DNA of 64,000 nucleotides from positions 984,588 to 1,048,587 of the forward strand of contig JXTC01000072.1 of assembly GCA_002914845.1 (NCBI GenBank), read 5' to 3'. This DNA is from Trema orientale. Its lineage: Eukaryota > Streptophyta > Magnoliopsida > Rosales > Cannabaceae. Positions 13,185 through 24,809 of this stretch are shown in pieces. The notes below the pieces were generated by a model. It searched no databases, had not been told where the DNA came from, and saw only the letters and a program-made list of their open reading frames with translations. A program made the translations under genes and the position numbers. Within the stretch, counting starts at the first letter, position 1. Each line of letters begins with the position of its first letter.

Positions 13185-14776
13185 ATCCATAGAAGTGTAA
13201 AATATGCGTCTTGATTAGACAGGAAACACCGGTACTCATAGTCAGCCGTGGATTTTTCAAAGCTCAAAGACTCGACAGATGTATTTTATGAGTTATTCAT
13301 GTCATTAATTACCTTCTTAGCCTGGCGGGAAGATACTATTATGATCAAAGATCAGCTGAGTTTTTCTTCTGCTTTATGATTTTCCGGCTTCAATTCCTTC
13401 TCTGGTTCATTTACTGTCTCTGATGGAAGTGTATGGGACTTATTTTCCACCATGCTCCTCAGTCATTTTAAGGTTCTGTGGTACTCTGGAGCCTACATTT
13501 TAATTCTTTTCATTTGATTTATATAATTGTATTTATCTATGTATAATCATTCCATTGTTGTTATGAAGGTGAATGTGAACTACAGAGTTAATCATACAAG
13601 GAATATCGATTACCTAGTTAAGCGTACAGGGTGCATAATATAAGGCGTCTTAGGAAATTCCCTTTAGAATCATTACATGTATCATTTTTCTAAAAGTTTG
13701 ACCTTTCACGGGAAGATAGTGATAAATAAACTCTTTTATCTTACTATTTAACATATGCACTTCACTATGTTTCGTAATATTATTGAAATGTGAGATATTT
13801 TAGTTGAATCTACATATCCAACAATAATGAGACAAGAGAGTCATTTTGTCCAAATGATACATATTCCTTGTAAAGTCTCACCACAATTGTTTATCTAGTC
13901 AATTATTAAAATTAAACGAATTAACATTCGAAATCCAAGAAAAAAAAAACATTATTGTTTATCTAGTCAATTATTAAAATTAAACGAATTAACATTCGAA
14001 ATCCAAGAAAAAAAAAACATTATGCAAATAATTCTTGTAAAGAAAAACTTTGAACATCCAAAATTATTTTGCTTAATTTGTAACTTGAGTTAAAATGACT
14101 ATTTACTTGACAACCCAAAAAAGAAACAAAATAGATGATATAGGATGCTAATTTTTCTTTTGCTAATGAAATTTTACTAGAGTGAATAAATTATGTACGA
14201 AATTCATACGTAATGACTCAAAAGAGATTTGACATATACAGACTAATTCATTAAATATATATATATGCATAATCTAGTTCTTTTTTTTTTTTTTTTTCTT
14301 TTTTGAAAGGATGCATAATCTGGTTCTGAAATCTATATTTTAATATGATCCATATTGTAACACATATTGGATTAGTTTTCCCGTATTCTCTTCAGAATAA
14401 AAAACTGAAAAAAGTGATTATGGTATACCCTATTGGTAACTATAAAAATTAGACTACTAATCATATGTATGCTTATAATGTGTTTTCTTTTATATTTTAA
14501 TGACAAAATTAAACAAAATTAGGTATAAAAATACATGTATTTGAAAGTTCATAAACTTATGTATAAAAATATAGTGCGAATTTTCTAAAAAACAAAAGTT
14601 GCAAATTTTCTATAAATATAGAACATTTGTCATTATATCAAATGATTGTTGATGAATTTTATTATATTTTGAACGAATATCAAATAATTCAAACCAAAAT
14701 CAGCATGACAACATTGACAAGTAACAACAAAAAGAAACATATTGAAAATTTGGAATGAAGAAAATGAAATCTGTGT
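13185..14776. other. EFR3-like 3' UTR and AT-rich spacer
   Basis: The first 350-400 bases are probably the 3' UTR. The rest is AT-rich and shows no coding signal. Its only clear structure is a 68-base tandem duplication at 13886-14021. Confidence 0.5.
13886..14021. repeat. Tandem duplication, 2 x 68 bp
   Basis: The stretch that starts attgtttatctagtcaatta and ends in an A-run plus catt occurs twice in a row with period 68. I see no difference between the copies, so the duplication is recent or is an assembly artefact. Confidence 0.9.
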
Positions 14777-14785
14777 AAAATATTT

Positions 14786-15967
14786 GGGTTAATGGCACAA
14801 ATGGTCCCTAAACTATCCAACTTATAGCAATTTGGTCCTCAAAGTTTCAATTGTAGTAATTAAGTCCTTGTTCTGGTTTGTACCAATTTGGCCTCTGAAC
14901 TATCTAAATTGCAACCTATTATTAAATTTTTGACATAAAAACACATGTGAGGAGTACATTGTAGCATCAGAAATTTGAAAGGTAATTTGTGAATTTTAAG
15001 CATAAAATTGAACAAATATAGAAAATTTTTCTCTAAATTTGCAGCTTTAAAAAATTTTAAAATGCAAATAATACGTGATCTTTTAATTACTAACGTTTTT
15101 TCATTTTTTAAAGAAAGAAAAAAGATTTTCTTTCAAAAGAAAAAAAAAAAAAAAAAGCTTCTCGCTGCTCCTCAGAGAGGTCGGATGGCCTCCCCTCCTC
15201 ACTCTCCTCCTCCTCCTCCCTGATCTCTCTCAGGGATGAGAGTTTTCCTTCAGTTTCTTTTCATTTTCTATTAAGTCCGAATCTAAATCTAGTTTAATAC
15301 CATCTTTTGTGTGGATAAGTCCAAATCTAGATCTGGTTTAGTACCACTTTTTGTGTGAATTTAAGTCCGTTTACCAAATCTTGAATTTGAGATATTTTCT
15401 TTAATTCAGATCTGCTAGGTGGGCGAGTTATTTTTTTCTTTTCAAGGCGTGGATCTCAATTGGTGTTAAAATCATATAACCTATCCCATCAAGAATGCAG
15501 TCCAAGACGAGGTGTTGAAGGCAATGGTTTGCTGGTGGTCCTTGTTATCTTTTCTCTTGGAGAATTATGGTAACACATATCTTACTCTTAGTTATACTTT
15601 TCGTCTCCTTTCTTTAAGGAGTTTGAAATTATAGTCATTGTGCATGTATTGTAATTGAAGCTCTTTTGTTTTGAGCAATGATATTCCCTTGAAGAATCCG
15701 TTTATATAAAAAAAATGCAAATAATACATTTTTCCATTTCTCCAAATCCTTTTCAGTTTATTTTTCTTTAAATACATTTTCAGATGCTACAACTTGCTTC
15801 TTATATGAGTTTGTTGTCAGAAATTTAATAACAGGTTGTAATTTAGATAATTTAGGAACCAAATTTCATCAAATCAGAAAGTTTAACTACTTAATTACCA
15901 TAATTGAAGCTTTAAGAACCAAATTATCACGTGTTGAATAGTTCAGAACCATTTATACCATAAACCC
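14786..15967. mobile_element. Non-autonomous Mutator-like element with about 200-bp terminal inverted repeats
   Basis: The left end reads gggttaatggcacaaatggt. The right end, reverse-complemented, reads gggtttatggtataaatggt. The similarity continues for about 200 bases on each side (to about 14985 and from about 15771), with shared blocks such as caatttggt / aatttggtt and gtagcatc(a/t)gaaa. The element is flanked on both sides by the 9-base duplication AAAATATTT (14777-14785 and 15968-15976), the size typical of Mutator-like transposons. No transposase frame is present. The centre holds a separate retroposon-like insertion, so the original element was only about 530 bp. Confidence 0.85.
15075..15713 (+). 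mobile_element. Retroposon-like insertion (LINE-like 3' end) nested in the Mutator-like element
   Basis: The 14-base string aatgcaaataatac stands on both sides (15061-15074 and 15714-15727), and the inserted 639 bases end in an A-run directly before the right copy. A long direct target duplication plus an A-tail is the signature of LINE-driven insertion. The tail region (ttgttttgagcaatgatatt) resembles plant LINE 3' ends as I recall them. It could also be a retroposed host transcript. A pyrimidine-rich tract with CTC/CCT repeats lies near 15196-15222. Confidence 0.65.
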
Positions 15968-16246
15968 AAAATATTTTATAATAAAACAAAAGCATACTGG
16001 TATTATTCAAGCCAAAAAAAGAAAAGAAAAGAAAAGCGTATACACATTTTCAATGAAAATTATGAATATTTTTCAATATGTGAAATAAATATTTTTATGA
16101 AATTTTTTTGTAAATAAAAATTCTATGAACATAAAAGAAAAGTACTAGCGTCAGTCGGATCTGACGTATCTAGCCATCTGTTCTTGTGGAATCCACAGTG
16201 GAACCCATATAAACTCCATAGAAATAGATGGTTGAAATCCAACAAT

Positions 16247-16417
16247 GGGCCCGTTTGGCACAGCTTTCAAAGATCTTTTAGGAGCGTTTGGATGGATTTT
16301 TAGAAGATCTTTTTGTATCCAAAAGATCTTTTTAAAGAAGCATAGACCTATCATCTTTTTTAGGAAGATCTTTTTATACTTTTACTTCAAGAAGTAAAAG
16401 CTATCCCAAATAGGCCA
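16247..16417. mobile_element. MITE of the GGCCCGTTTGG type
   Basis: The left end (gggcccgtttggcacagctt) matches the reverse complement of the right end (tggcctatttgggatagctt) with few differences. The inside is full of aagatcttttt motifs in both orientations, so the whole piece can fold back. No target duplication is clear. It is probably hAT-related. Confidence 0.6.
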
Positions 16418-16519
16418 AATGTTGGTAGCACAACTCAATAGGGGGGCACAATATTCGGTCCAAACCGATCAACCCAAATAACCTAGGCCTAAAGTGGGCC
16501 GAATAAAGGGGAAATTAGA

Positions 16520-16882
16520 AAAAATACGGTATTTTTGAAAAGAATTCGAAAAATACGGTGTTTTTGTATTTTTTATGGTGCGGTACGGTTTTTATTAGAA
16601 AAATATCATTTTTTAAAAAATATTTATAAAAATACCAATTTTTAAAATAGTAACTAGTTTCTAGTAACCAGTTTCCAGAAACTGGTAACTAGTAACCGAA
16701 GATATTTATAACTGATATATAACTGGTAACCAGTTTTCAGAAACTGGTAACCAGTAACTATTTTAAAAATGATAATTTTCTAAATATTTTTAATAAAGTG
16801 ATATTTCCCTAATTAAAATCGTACGAAAACTGAAAAAACTGTGACTTCCATATTTTTGTAATTCTTTTCATTTTTTATAGGT
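16520..16882. mobile_element. Foldback MITE of about 360 bp
   Basis: The left half (gaaaagaattcgaaaaatac, then attagaaaaatatca, then tttaaaatagtaact) reappears inverted in the right half, ending near 16880. The centre (about 16650-16770) is a cluster of ctagtaaccagttt / aaactggtaactag motifs that are palindromic in themselves. It is non-coding, and its exact ends are not certain. Confidence 0.6.
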
Positions 16883-17340
16883 ATAAGTGTAAGAAACCCC
16901 CGAATAAATAGGTCCAAGCTACCCGAAGCCTTATACGATTTTCATAGGTATTAAACCACATGGCAGCAGGTCGGAAGAGGGTTCAAGCCCAAAGAACCCG
17001 ATCTGGACCGACCCAATCCTATAGAATTATCAATAATTTTTTTTACACATATATATAAACTAATAAATAGAAATACGGATAAGCAGTGTGTCTTTGACTT
17101 GCTTGACACTTTTTTTTTTTTTTTTTTTAAGTTCTCTTTTTATAATTAAGCAATAAATACCATTTTCTTAATAACTAATAAATGTCTTCAATCTTATACT
17201 AACATGTATTCTTATCAAGAGAATAACACGTGTATTGTTGTAATAAACGTGTTTCTTTGTTGAATAAGCACTAAATGCCTTTAATCTTTTATCTTTTTTT
17301 TCTTGAAGGGAATTGAAATGCCTTCAATCTTATAATAACA

Positions 17341-17892
17341 CTAGTCGTTATACCGTGCTTTGCACGAGTTGTATTAATATTACATATATTAAGCCTATTT
17401 ATAGTTAGTTTCAATGTATTTCAACATTAAAAAATATATTTATCTCTATATTTATTTTGATGAGACGAATGTAACACAACCATTTGTTCGATGAACTAAA
17501 TTTTAAGCTATCATTAATATTAAATTAAATACAAAATTATATAATACATGTATATATTTCAACCAATCATAGCAAAGAAAAATAATAATAAGACCAATCA
17601 TATCATGAAAAAATTAGGATTTTTCTAAAAATTTTAAAAATAGAATAGTGATCAAAGATATAGTTAGGNNNNNNNNNNNNNNNNNNNNNNNNNNNNNNNN
17701 NNNNNNNNNNNNNNNNNNAATATTATATAATACATATATATGTTATAACCAATCATAACAAAGAAAAATAATGATAGGACCAATCATATCATGAAAAAAT
17801 TAGGAATTTTCTAAAAATTTTAAAAATAGAATGGTGATCAAAGAAGCTATCAGAGTTTTTAGCTTTAGGCTTAATATATATATATTCTAAAA
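17341..17892 (-). mobile_element. Non-autonomous Helitron (3' end at 17341)
   Basis: On the minus strand the sequence ends CTCGTGCAAAGCACGGTAT...GACTAG followed by T. That is a short hairpin (CGTGC-AAA-GCACG) about 10 bases before a CTAG terminus, with a T as next base, the plant Helitron 3' signature. The 5' end is less clear and is placed near 17892, where the minus strand reads aatatatatatattaagcct. Two diverged direct copies of about 130 bases (with accaatcata..aaagaaaaata) lie on each side of the assembly gap. Confidence 0.6.
17669..17718. other. Assembly gap (50 N)
   Basis: A run of N lies between two similar direct repeats inside the Helitron. The assembler probably failed on the repeat, so the gap length may be nominal. 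Confidence 0.95.
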
Positions 17893-18068
17893 TGTATTAA
17901 TTAGAGAAGCCTAACACGTCTACTCTTCTTTTCACATAGGTTGTTAGTTAATAAAGCCAAAAAAAAAAAAACGAAAAAAAGTATTTTGCTGGCTTTATAT
18001 ATTTAATTTATTAGGATAAGTTTTTCTAATAGTTATTAATATCTTTTGATTTATTTCCATGTGTAGCC

Positions 18069-20216
18069 TGTGACAACCTGTATGTTAAAAAAAAGGGGTT
18101 TATTTGTATTAAATAATTAATATAAAGATCAAAGAAAAGACATAAGAGTTCTTGATTAATAGATATTATTTGGAGACACATTGGTAATTCTATTAGAGAC
18201 TCTTTAAGAAACCCTAAGACTAATAATCTGCTCAGTTTTATACGTACATTTTATGAGAAAGACAGAGAGGCAGCCACATAGTTTCAAAGAAGAATGAGAA
18301 GCAAGAAAAGGATTAAATTCATTTAAATGTTAAGATAATTAACTATAATCTATCAAGTCTACATGCATTAATTAGATTTTTGGGGATTGGAATTGCATGT
18401 CTAGGGTTAGGGTTTTAATTTGCCCATAAATAATTTATAAACTATTAGGATAAATCCGATATAAGATAAAGCCTATTGACATTAGGATTCAAACAAGACA
18501 AATTTTGAGTGATTTGGTTTGGTAAATAAAAAGTTGTGAATTTTTGAGTTTAAGGCTAAGATGAAAAAATACAGCAGAGATTGCGATTGGCTTTTCAGAG
18601 AACTTTACTAGTCTGATTAGGTCATATTTGATAGGTTAGAAAGCTTAATGAATTATCTTTCCAACGGTATATAATTTGTCAAAAATATACTTATAACCAG
18701 AGAGTTATAGCCAATTGAAATGAATACTATGAATCTGGAAAAATCTGAAACTTTGGGTACTTTTAGCAAAACGTGGCTGCGGCTTGTCCGACTATGCGGG
18801 GCTTATCTATGGACGCTATAGCTATATTCTTAGTACTTTTAGGACCCCATGACTTGTAGAACATGTCATCTAAGTTTGGTGACTTTTAGAGAGATGTTAG
18901 AATTATTAAGAATCATAAGGAATTGACATTATTGGGAATAGCTATGGAGTTGATTATAGAAGATGCATGGACATCAAGTGGTCAATACTTTTAGTGTAAT
19001 TAGAGTATGATTTTATTGTTGTGATACTTATATATGATTTGTGTGATAATAGGTATTTGAGAGGTTATGTTGATTGTTTTGATTAAATAGGCAAAGCGAA
19101 TGAGGTAAGTAACCCTTGATCTTTTCTAGTAACTTGTACAAAAACTAAATATTTTATTGTTTCTAATGAACTTATATTTATAGAGTATTTTATTAAAAAT
19201 ATGATTTCAAGTGAAAATATGCTTTTTGCAAATAAGTTATTTATTGAAAGAAAATAATTTTATTGAAACAATCACTTTATTTAAAAAGTTATTTGATTCT
19301 ATCTGATAATTATTTTGCACAAAACTATGGATCAAGTATATGACATTGTTATTGAATATTGTTACATAAAAATTGTTTATAAATGATTACAATGATATAA
19401 TGAGAAAAGTGAAATGTACATGACTGTTTTGAAACTCTCTTCAGTGACTATGCAATGTGGACCCATTTCACAGGGGTTATATGTGGACAGTACGTACTGA
19501 ATATGGACCTAGCTACAGGGGTTAAATGTAATAAATGTGAACCTAGCTACAGGGGTCAAATGTAGTAAATATGGACATGGCTACAGGGGTTAAGTGTAAT
19601 AAATGTGGACCTNTGATTATCGAATGAGAATAAAACGATAGATTTTGAAAACCTACTTCATGATTTTGTTAAAGTAGCTTTCCAAACAATCTCATTTGAT
19701 TATCTTGAAAATTATCATATTTTAAAATTGATTTTGTTTTGAAATGTGTCATTTAACCTTTTCAAAGAATATATATTTGATCCAGCTAGTTAAGGTTTCC
19801 GGTTACTTACTGAGCTGCCAAGTTCACCCTTTCATTTTTTCCTCCCAGGTATGAAAGACCGTCAGTTAAGAGGTTCACTAAGGGAGAACTTATCTAGGTA
19901 ATTGGGATGCATTTGAGTTCATGAATGAAAGATGGAAAGTCATTCATTTTTATTAGGAAAATATATAAAGACTAGAAAGGTCAATTAGCACAAATTTGTT
20001 ATATTACAGTATGTATTTTGTATAGTTAATATTTAATATTTGGAAACTTAATAGAATTGTTGGGTTGTACATGATTTAGTGGTATTTTATTGGAGTTTAA
20101 TTATTCTTTATTTTTGTGAATTGTAGATAAATGCCTTACATATTTATAAGGTTTTACCTTATAGGTAAAAAATCTTATAGGTATGCGGCGCACGTCCGTG
20201 GATGTGGGGCGTGACA
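18069..20216 (+). mobile_element. Solo LTR, probably Gypsy-type, 2148 bp
   Basis: The sequence starts TGTGACAACCTGTA and ends GGGGCGTGACA, so it begins with TG and ends with CA. It is flanked by the perfect 5-base duplication TAGCC (18064-18068 and 20217-20221). No internal retrotransposon coding sequence is present, so it is a solo LTR left by recombination between two ends. Length and termini resemble the long LTRs of Gypsy elements. It contains a short tandem array (19450-19615) and one undetermined base at 19613. A diverged inverted copy of its second half lies at about 59999-61150. Confidence 0.75.
19450..19615 (+). repeat. Short tandem array inside the solo LTR
   Basis: Four imperfect units share the core ctacaggggttaaatgtaat and a following gtggacct. 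The relic at 60590-60790 carries a comparable array in reverse orientation (core aacccctgtaaccaagt), so the array is a family trait of this LTR and not a local accident. Confidence 0.8.
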
Positions 20217-20221
20217 TAGCC

Positions 20222-21928
20222 ACCTCTCAGTAGCCAATATACATGTAGTTTGTAGTATTTAAGTATTAATAGCGATAATTAAAATAATTAAAGAGCATTA
20301 TTCGTGATTACAATTAGATAGTATAACAAGAAAAGAAAAAACTTTTGACGTGTCTCATTTTTAATTGCGTTGAATTAATTATTAAATTACGACACAAAAT
20401 AATAACAATAAGTTTCGGATTTTAGGACTTTTATATCCCTTTTAGCACTGAAAACAATTCAACTTATATTAGATCATGAAATACATATCAACAATTACAT
20501 AAGTTTGTATTTCAAAACATATAAAACTTTAAAAATGTTGTTTTTTTTTATTTAAAAAACTATCATGTCAAATTAATTATTTTTAAAATTATTATGTAAA
20601 ATTAATTATTTTTAAAATTATCATATATAATTAATTAATTTTTTTATATTACTTTTACACAGGTGTAAGTGCCTTAGATACCTACCTAAGTACTATTACT
20701 AATAGAAGTATGGATAGACTTGGGAAATGAGTCATTTCACTACCCAAGTTGCCTGCTTCATCTTTTTTTCTTTTTTTGTAAAAAAAAAATTATGTAGAGT
20801 CTCTTCAATTTTTCTTAAGATGTTGTAAGGGATTTTTCGAAGATGTAAATGACACATGTCCTTATTTCCATAAATAATTGATATTTTATAGTTTATGCAT
20901 GCTTTCTTTTTCTTTTTAACTGGGTTTCTGTTATGCAGAGCCTTCTTATTTTTCTCAAATATTGTATAAAAGAATTTTTAAAGATGTAATTGACACGTGT
21001 CTTTATTTTCATACATAACTAAAATTTTATAGGTTATACTGTGCTTTCCTTCTGTTAGCTGCGTTTTATATCTTAGACCAAAACTCAAAAATCTATAACT
21101 TTTAATCCAGATATCTAAATTACATAATTTTGGTCTTGTTTTAAACTTTACAGCGAGAGTAATCACTTAAAATATAAATCATCTCTAGAATCATGACTGA
21201 AACAAAGAGATGTTTAAATATTAACAATTGATGGGGAGGAGTTCTTTATCTTAAAGAAGTGAAAATTAACCTTCTTGTAATCCTTCCTCTTTTCTCAAGC
21301 TCTCAGCCGTTCTCGTCTCCCTCTGCAAAGTGTTTATTTTTTTTTTCTTCTATTAGACTCTGAAAGATGATACTTATATGGTTTCTCAGTCCTTTAAGTT
21401 ACTTAATTGTTCTTATGTAATTAACTAAACCCTTGATTTTTTTGTCTTTTGTCCTTTCATTTATTTATTTATTTTTGGAATATACGGGTTATTACAAAAT
21501 TGATGTTATGAGTTGTAATATTCTATATTATGTTATTTGCCATTTACGCATATAATAATAATAATAATAAAAGTTTAACTTTTGATGTATCTCCTTTAAT
21601 ATAGATAAATTAAGGAAATATATGTTTGCTTATTCTTGAAGTTTTTGTTTACACCTTAATTGTAAGTTAACTCAAATAACTCAATTAAATTATAAGACAA
21701 AGTCACTCTTATATAAAATTTTACTGTTATGAATTAACCTCTAAATTACAACTCAAAATTTATTTTACATTAAATTAGAATTTTTGATTGAAATATTAAA
21801 TTGGAATTGGGAGTATATTTGCTAGATTTAATATGTAACAAGAGTAAATTTTAGATCTTTAATCTATCCTACTTAGTATTCTCCATATATCCCTTTTAGC
21901 AATAAAAAAGTATATATATATATATAAA
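20222..21928. other. AT-rich spacer with a tandem duplication
   Basis: No coding frame or RNA gene is visible. Repeated aaattaattatttttaaaatta motifs occur around 20570-20640. Two diverged copies of about 141 bases stand in tandem from 20791. TAA and TA microsatellites lie near 21551 and 21911. Confidence 0.5.
20791..21068. repeat. Diverged tandem duplication, period about 141 bp
   Basis: The blocks starting tatgtagagtctcttcaatt (20791) and tatgcagagccttcttattt (20932) run in parallel through gatgtaa(a/t)tgacac(a/g)tgtc to a similar end. The divergence shows an old duplication. Confidence 0.7.
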
Positions 21929-22117
21929 TGGCACCGATCCAGTAATTATTTTTTTTAACTTATACATAGTATTGTTTTGTCCAATTAAAATTTATTAAGC
22001 ATGTCTTTTCATAATAAAAATTAGAAAAAATCATTAAATAATAGATATTTATTCTTATTTTTTCCGTAACTATCCAAATTGTGTAGGTAAGAAAAAATAC
22101 TTATTAGATTGGTAACT
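21929..22117. mobile_element. MITE, GGCACCAATCC family, copy 1
   Basis: The left end tggcaccgatccagtaatta matches the inverted right end (gttaccaatctaataagtat). The same terminal sequence bounds the elements at 34425-34648 and 35236-35425. It is non-coding and rich in A and T. Confidence 0.6.
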
Positions 22118-22236
22118 ATATATAAAAAATATATATATACATACTTTTTTCGATATTATAATATAAATAACAACTCCAATATTTTTAATTTCAAACAGTA
22201 GTATCTTTACTGAAAAAAATTGTATCTCTAAAATTT

Positions 22237-22409
22237 GGGGAGGACTACAGTAGGGGCGCCCCTACGTAGGGCCACCCTTTATACACCGTTTGATGGAAAT
22301 CTGTGGGGAATAACGGGAATCTGTGAAGAATCTATTTATACACAGATTCTCATTAAACGGTTTATAGACAGAGCCCTACACAAGGACGCCCTTACTGTAG
22401 ACGCTCCCT
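22237..22409. mobile_element. hAT-type MITE, 173 bp
   Basis: The terminal inverted repeats are about 85 bases long: ggggaggactacagtagggg on the left, and on the right, inverted, agggagcgtctacagtaagg. They are flanked by the perfect 8-base duplication TAAAATTT (22229-22236 and 22410-22417), the size used by hAT transposons. The open frame across it is a by-product of the hairpin and not a gene. It sits about 100 bases upstream of the TATA box of the DUF1138 gene. Confidence 0.8.
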
Positions 22410-22512
22410 TAAAATTTTACTTTCAAAATAAAGTCATGTTATGATATTAATTAATTGTTTTAGTATTAATTTCAATAAGAAACGGGTGGCACGTACCTAA
22501 AACTAGTATACG

Positions 22513-22520
22513 TATATAAA
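22513..22520 (+). promoter_or_regulatory. Probable TATA box of the DUF1138 gene
   Basis: TATATAAA stands about 30 bases before a CT-rich stretch (tctctgtccttg...ctctctgcctctgtctctctc) typical of plant 5' UTRs. Confidence 0.55.
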
Positions 22521-22608
22521 CACACCGTACACTTTATCTCTGTCCTTGTTCTAATTTCCTCGTCAGCTCTCTGCCTCTGTCTCTCTCTCATTCGAATTTT
22601 TCCAAAAG

Positions 22609-24493
22609 GTTCGTCAGTTCTTATCTTCCTTCCTTCATTTTCTCTCTCTCTTTAATTTCTTCTTTTGTTTTAGGTATTTGTTCTGTTCTCTCTCTGGTTT
22701 TGGTTGATGTTAAAGTTTAGGGTTTGGACATTTTTGGGTAGTTTTCATAGATCTAGTGTGTGTATATATATATATATATATATGCTAACTCATTCAGACT
22801 TCAGATTTTTTATACGATTATTTATACGCTAAGGGTTTCTGATTTTTCTTTCTTGTTACGATTATTCTTCAGTCTCTCCATTTCTCATCAAATTATTCCA
22901 TTAAATTTTGATTTCTGGTTGCTTATTTATTTATTTATTTTCGTTGTGATTTGAAATTTCAATATAATTTTCTTTTTCGCAACAACCGGATTCGTACTTG
23001 TTATTTTCTGTTTAATTTTCCTCTGCTTAATTAATTTTCTCACTAACCAAACAGAAATACGAACTGGGTTAGCCACAATTGCTTTACTCCAACCTAAGAA
23101 TAGTACGAAAACTAGACATGAAGTGCACAAATTTGCAATTTGATTTATGGTGATGGGTGAGGTATCGAAAATTTAAGAATCTTTTGCTACTCTTTGGGGT
23201 TCAAATAGATTAGGGTTAAGTTTGTAGGTGAGGTTCAGTTGGGAATTGGGTACCTTTAGCGTTCAGGTTTAATTTTTCTGTAATTTTATTTTGTGTTGAT
23301 TAACTAAGAATTAGGGTGTAATTACTTATTGGAGTAATATCTTTTCTGGGGATTATGCTGCTCTGTTCTTTGCAACTTATTCTCATACATTTTCATGACG
23401 TTCAATGAGTAGGACTGTTAGACTTGCAATTTTTTTTGTTACTATTTACTAATCACCAAGAATGATAATGAGTTGTATAATGGAGTGTAAATACATGTCA
23501 AAGATGATTCGTTGTTCATTGTATCATGTACTCACACAATTTCTATGGTAATATAACTGTATGTTCTAAGGAGTTGATAAATAACAGAGAAAACTACAAC
23601 TTTACGTCCTGCTTGTTTCAAGAGATTGAAATTGAATTTATTTCGAATGTCGTGGTATTTTCAGCCTCGCTTTATTTTGAGGAGTACAACACCGACTTCT
23701 TCTTGAATATCGTCTTGAGTTTCCTGATTGAACTGGAACTAAAGTGCTTTTTGTTTTTGCTAATCCTTAGGAAGAAAATCTTCTGTTATAGTTCCTTTCT
23801 TTTCTTTTTAAATTTTTTTTTGGGTTGGTAAGGATTAAGGAGAAAGTATTTTCCTTATCACTATTCATGTTTTTGAGCTGTCTACACATTGTTCCCAAGA
23901 AGTTTAGTGCCTTTTAGCATGGACTCACTATTCATGTTTATGAGCTGTCTACACATTGTTCCCAAGAAGTTTGGTGCCTTTTAGCATGGACCTAGTATCT
24001 TAGGTGTTTTGCCTGATGGCGGGTTTGTTATCGTACCCGATCGTGATGCGGTTGACCTTTTACTACAATCAAGCAATTTTTGTATCCCCTCTCTTTTCTC
24101 CTCCAGTCCCTCTTAAAATTCTCTCCTGTTTATCTTGAACATTTTGTGCTTGCTCAAATGTGTTGATCTAGATAAATTTGGGCCTTTTACGTTGTTAACT
24201 GCACTTATACCATACCCTAGGATTCATGATTCGATACTAGGTGTCTGATTCTCTGTATATTACCGATTTAGAGTAGTTTAAATTTTCAATATTACTGGTC
24301 GATGCTGGATAGGTAAGTGGTTGAACTGTTGGGCTTGTTAGTGTTATGTATTATATCATTACTAGCATCTCAGCAATTTTTGTTTGTGGTGACTGGAATT
24401 TCGGCAATCTCTCTGTCTTCAGTATGATATTTTTCCTCTCATGGCTATGTCATCGAGCAATTTCTTTATTTCAATTTATTTTTTTTGTTGCAG
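22609..24493 (+). other. Probable 5' UTR intron of the DUF1138 gene
   Basis: A CT-rich leader ends aaaag|gttcgt at 22608. An alternative donor, ag|gtattt, lies at 22674. A clear acceptor (ttttttgttgcag, ending 24493) comes 6 bases before the start codon. The 1.9 kb between contains a TA microsatellite (22765-22783) and a 67-base tandem duplication. Long leader introns near the start codon often raise expression of housekeeping genes in plants; whether this one does is inference. Confidence 0.6.
23861..23994 (+). repeat. Tandem duplication, 2 x 67 bp, in the 5' UTR intron
   Basis: The sequence starting ctattcatgtttttgagctg repeats after 67 bases with only two or three differences. Confidence 0.85.
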
Positions 24494-24499
24494 TTTGAC

Positions 24500-24809
24500 A
24501 TGGCAGCCAAGATCATATCTGCTGTAGTGGCATCATTTGCGGTGGCTTGGGCTTGTGACACTATCATCTCTGACAAGAAAATTTTTGGAGGCAAGCAACG
24601 TTGTCATCTTGAAGCCATTGCAATTGTTTCATAAATCTAATTTTCTGCTGTTTTCTGATTCAGGGACTACCCCAGGTACTGTTTCGAATAAGGAATGGTG
24701 GGAGGAAACGGACAAGAAGTTCCAAGCATGGCCTCGTACTGCAGGTCCCCCAGTAGTCATGAACCCCATCAGTCGTCAGAATTTCATTGTCAAGTCCCGC
24801 GTTGAATAA
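24500..24809 (+). CDS. DUF1138 family small protein (OZI1-like), 2 exons
   Basis: Exons 24500-24590 and 24664-24809 give 78 residues. The start MAAKIISAVVASFAVAWACD forms a short hydrophobic segment that could be a membrane anchor or a mitochondrial-type N-terminus. It continues ISDKKIFGGTTPGTVSNKEW and ends with the strongly conserved AWPRTAGPPVVMNPISRQNF and IVKSRVE. This is the plant DUF1138 family, which includes the Arabidopsis ozone-induced protein OZI1 (At4g00860). The family has been reported in mitochondrial preparations, but its role is unsettled. The start codon follows a leader-intron acceptor by 6 bases. The 73-base coding intron begins with GC. A decayed second copy lies at 44335-44700. 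Confidence 0.88.
24591..24663 (+). other. GC-AG intron in the DUF1138 gene
   Basis: The conserved KIFGGTTPG needs the junction GGAG|GCAAGC ... CAG|GGACTACC, so the donor is GC. A GT donor 10 bases downstream (CAAC|GTTGTC) would also keep frame but would insert KQR in place of the conserved G and has a poor consensus. Confidence 0.72.

Noticed and set aside
22237-22444. 69-codon frame starting near the hAT MITE
   Set aside because: It lies inside the terminal inverted repeats and has no similarity to a known protein.
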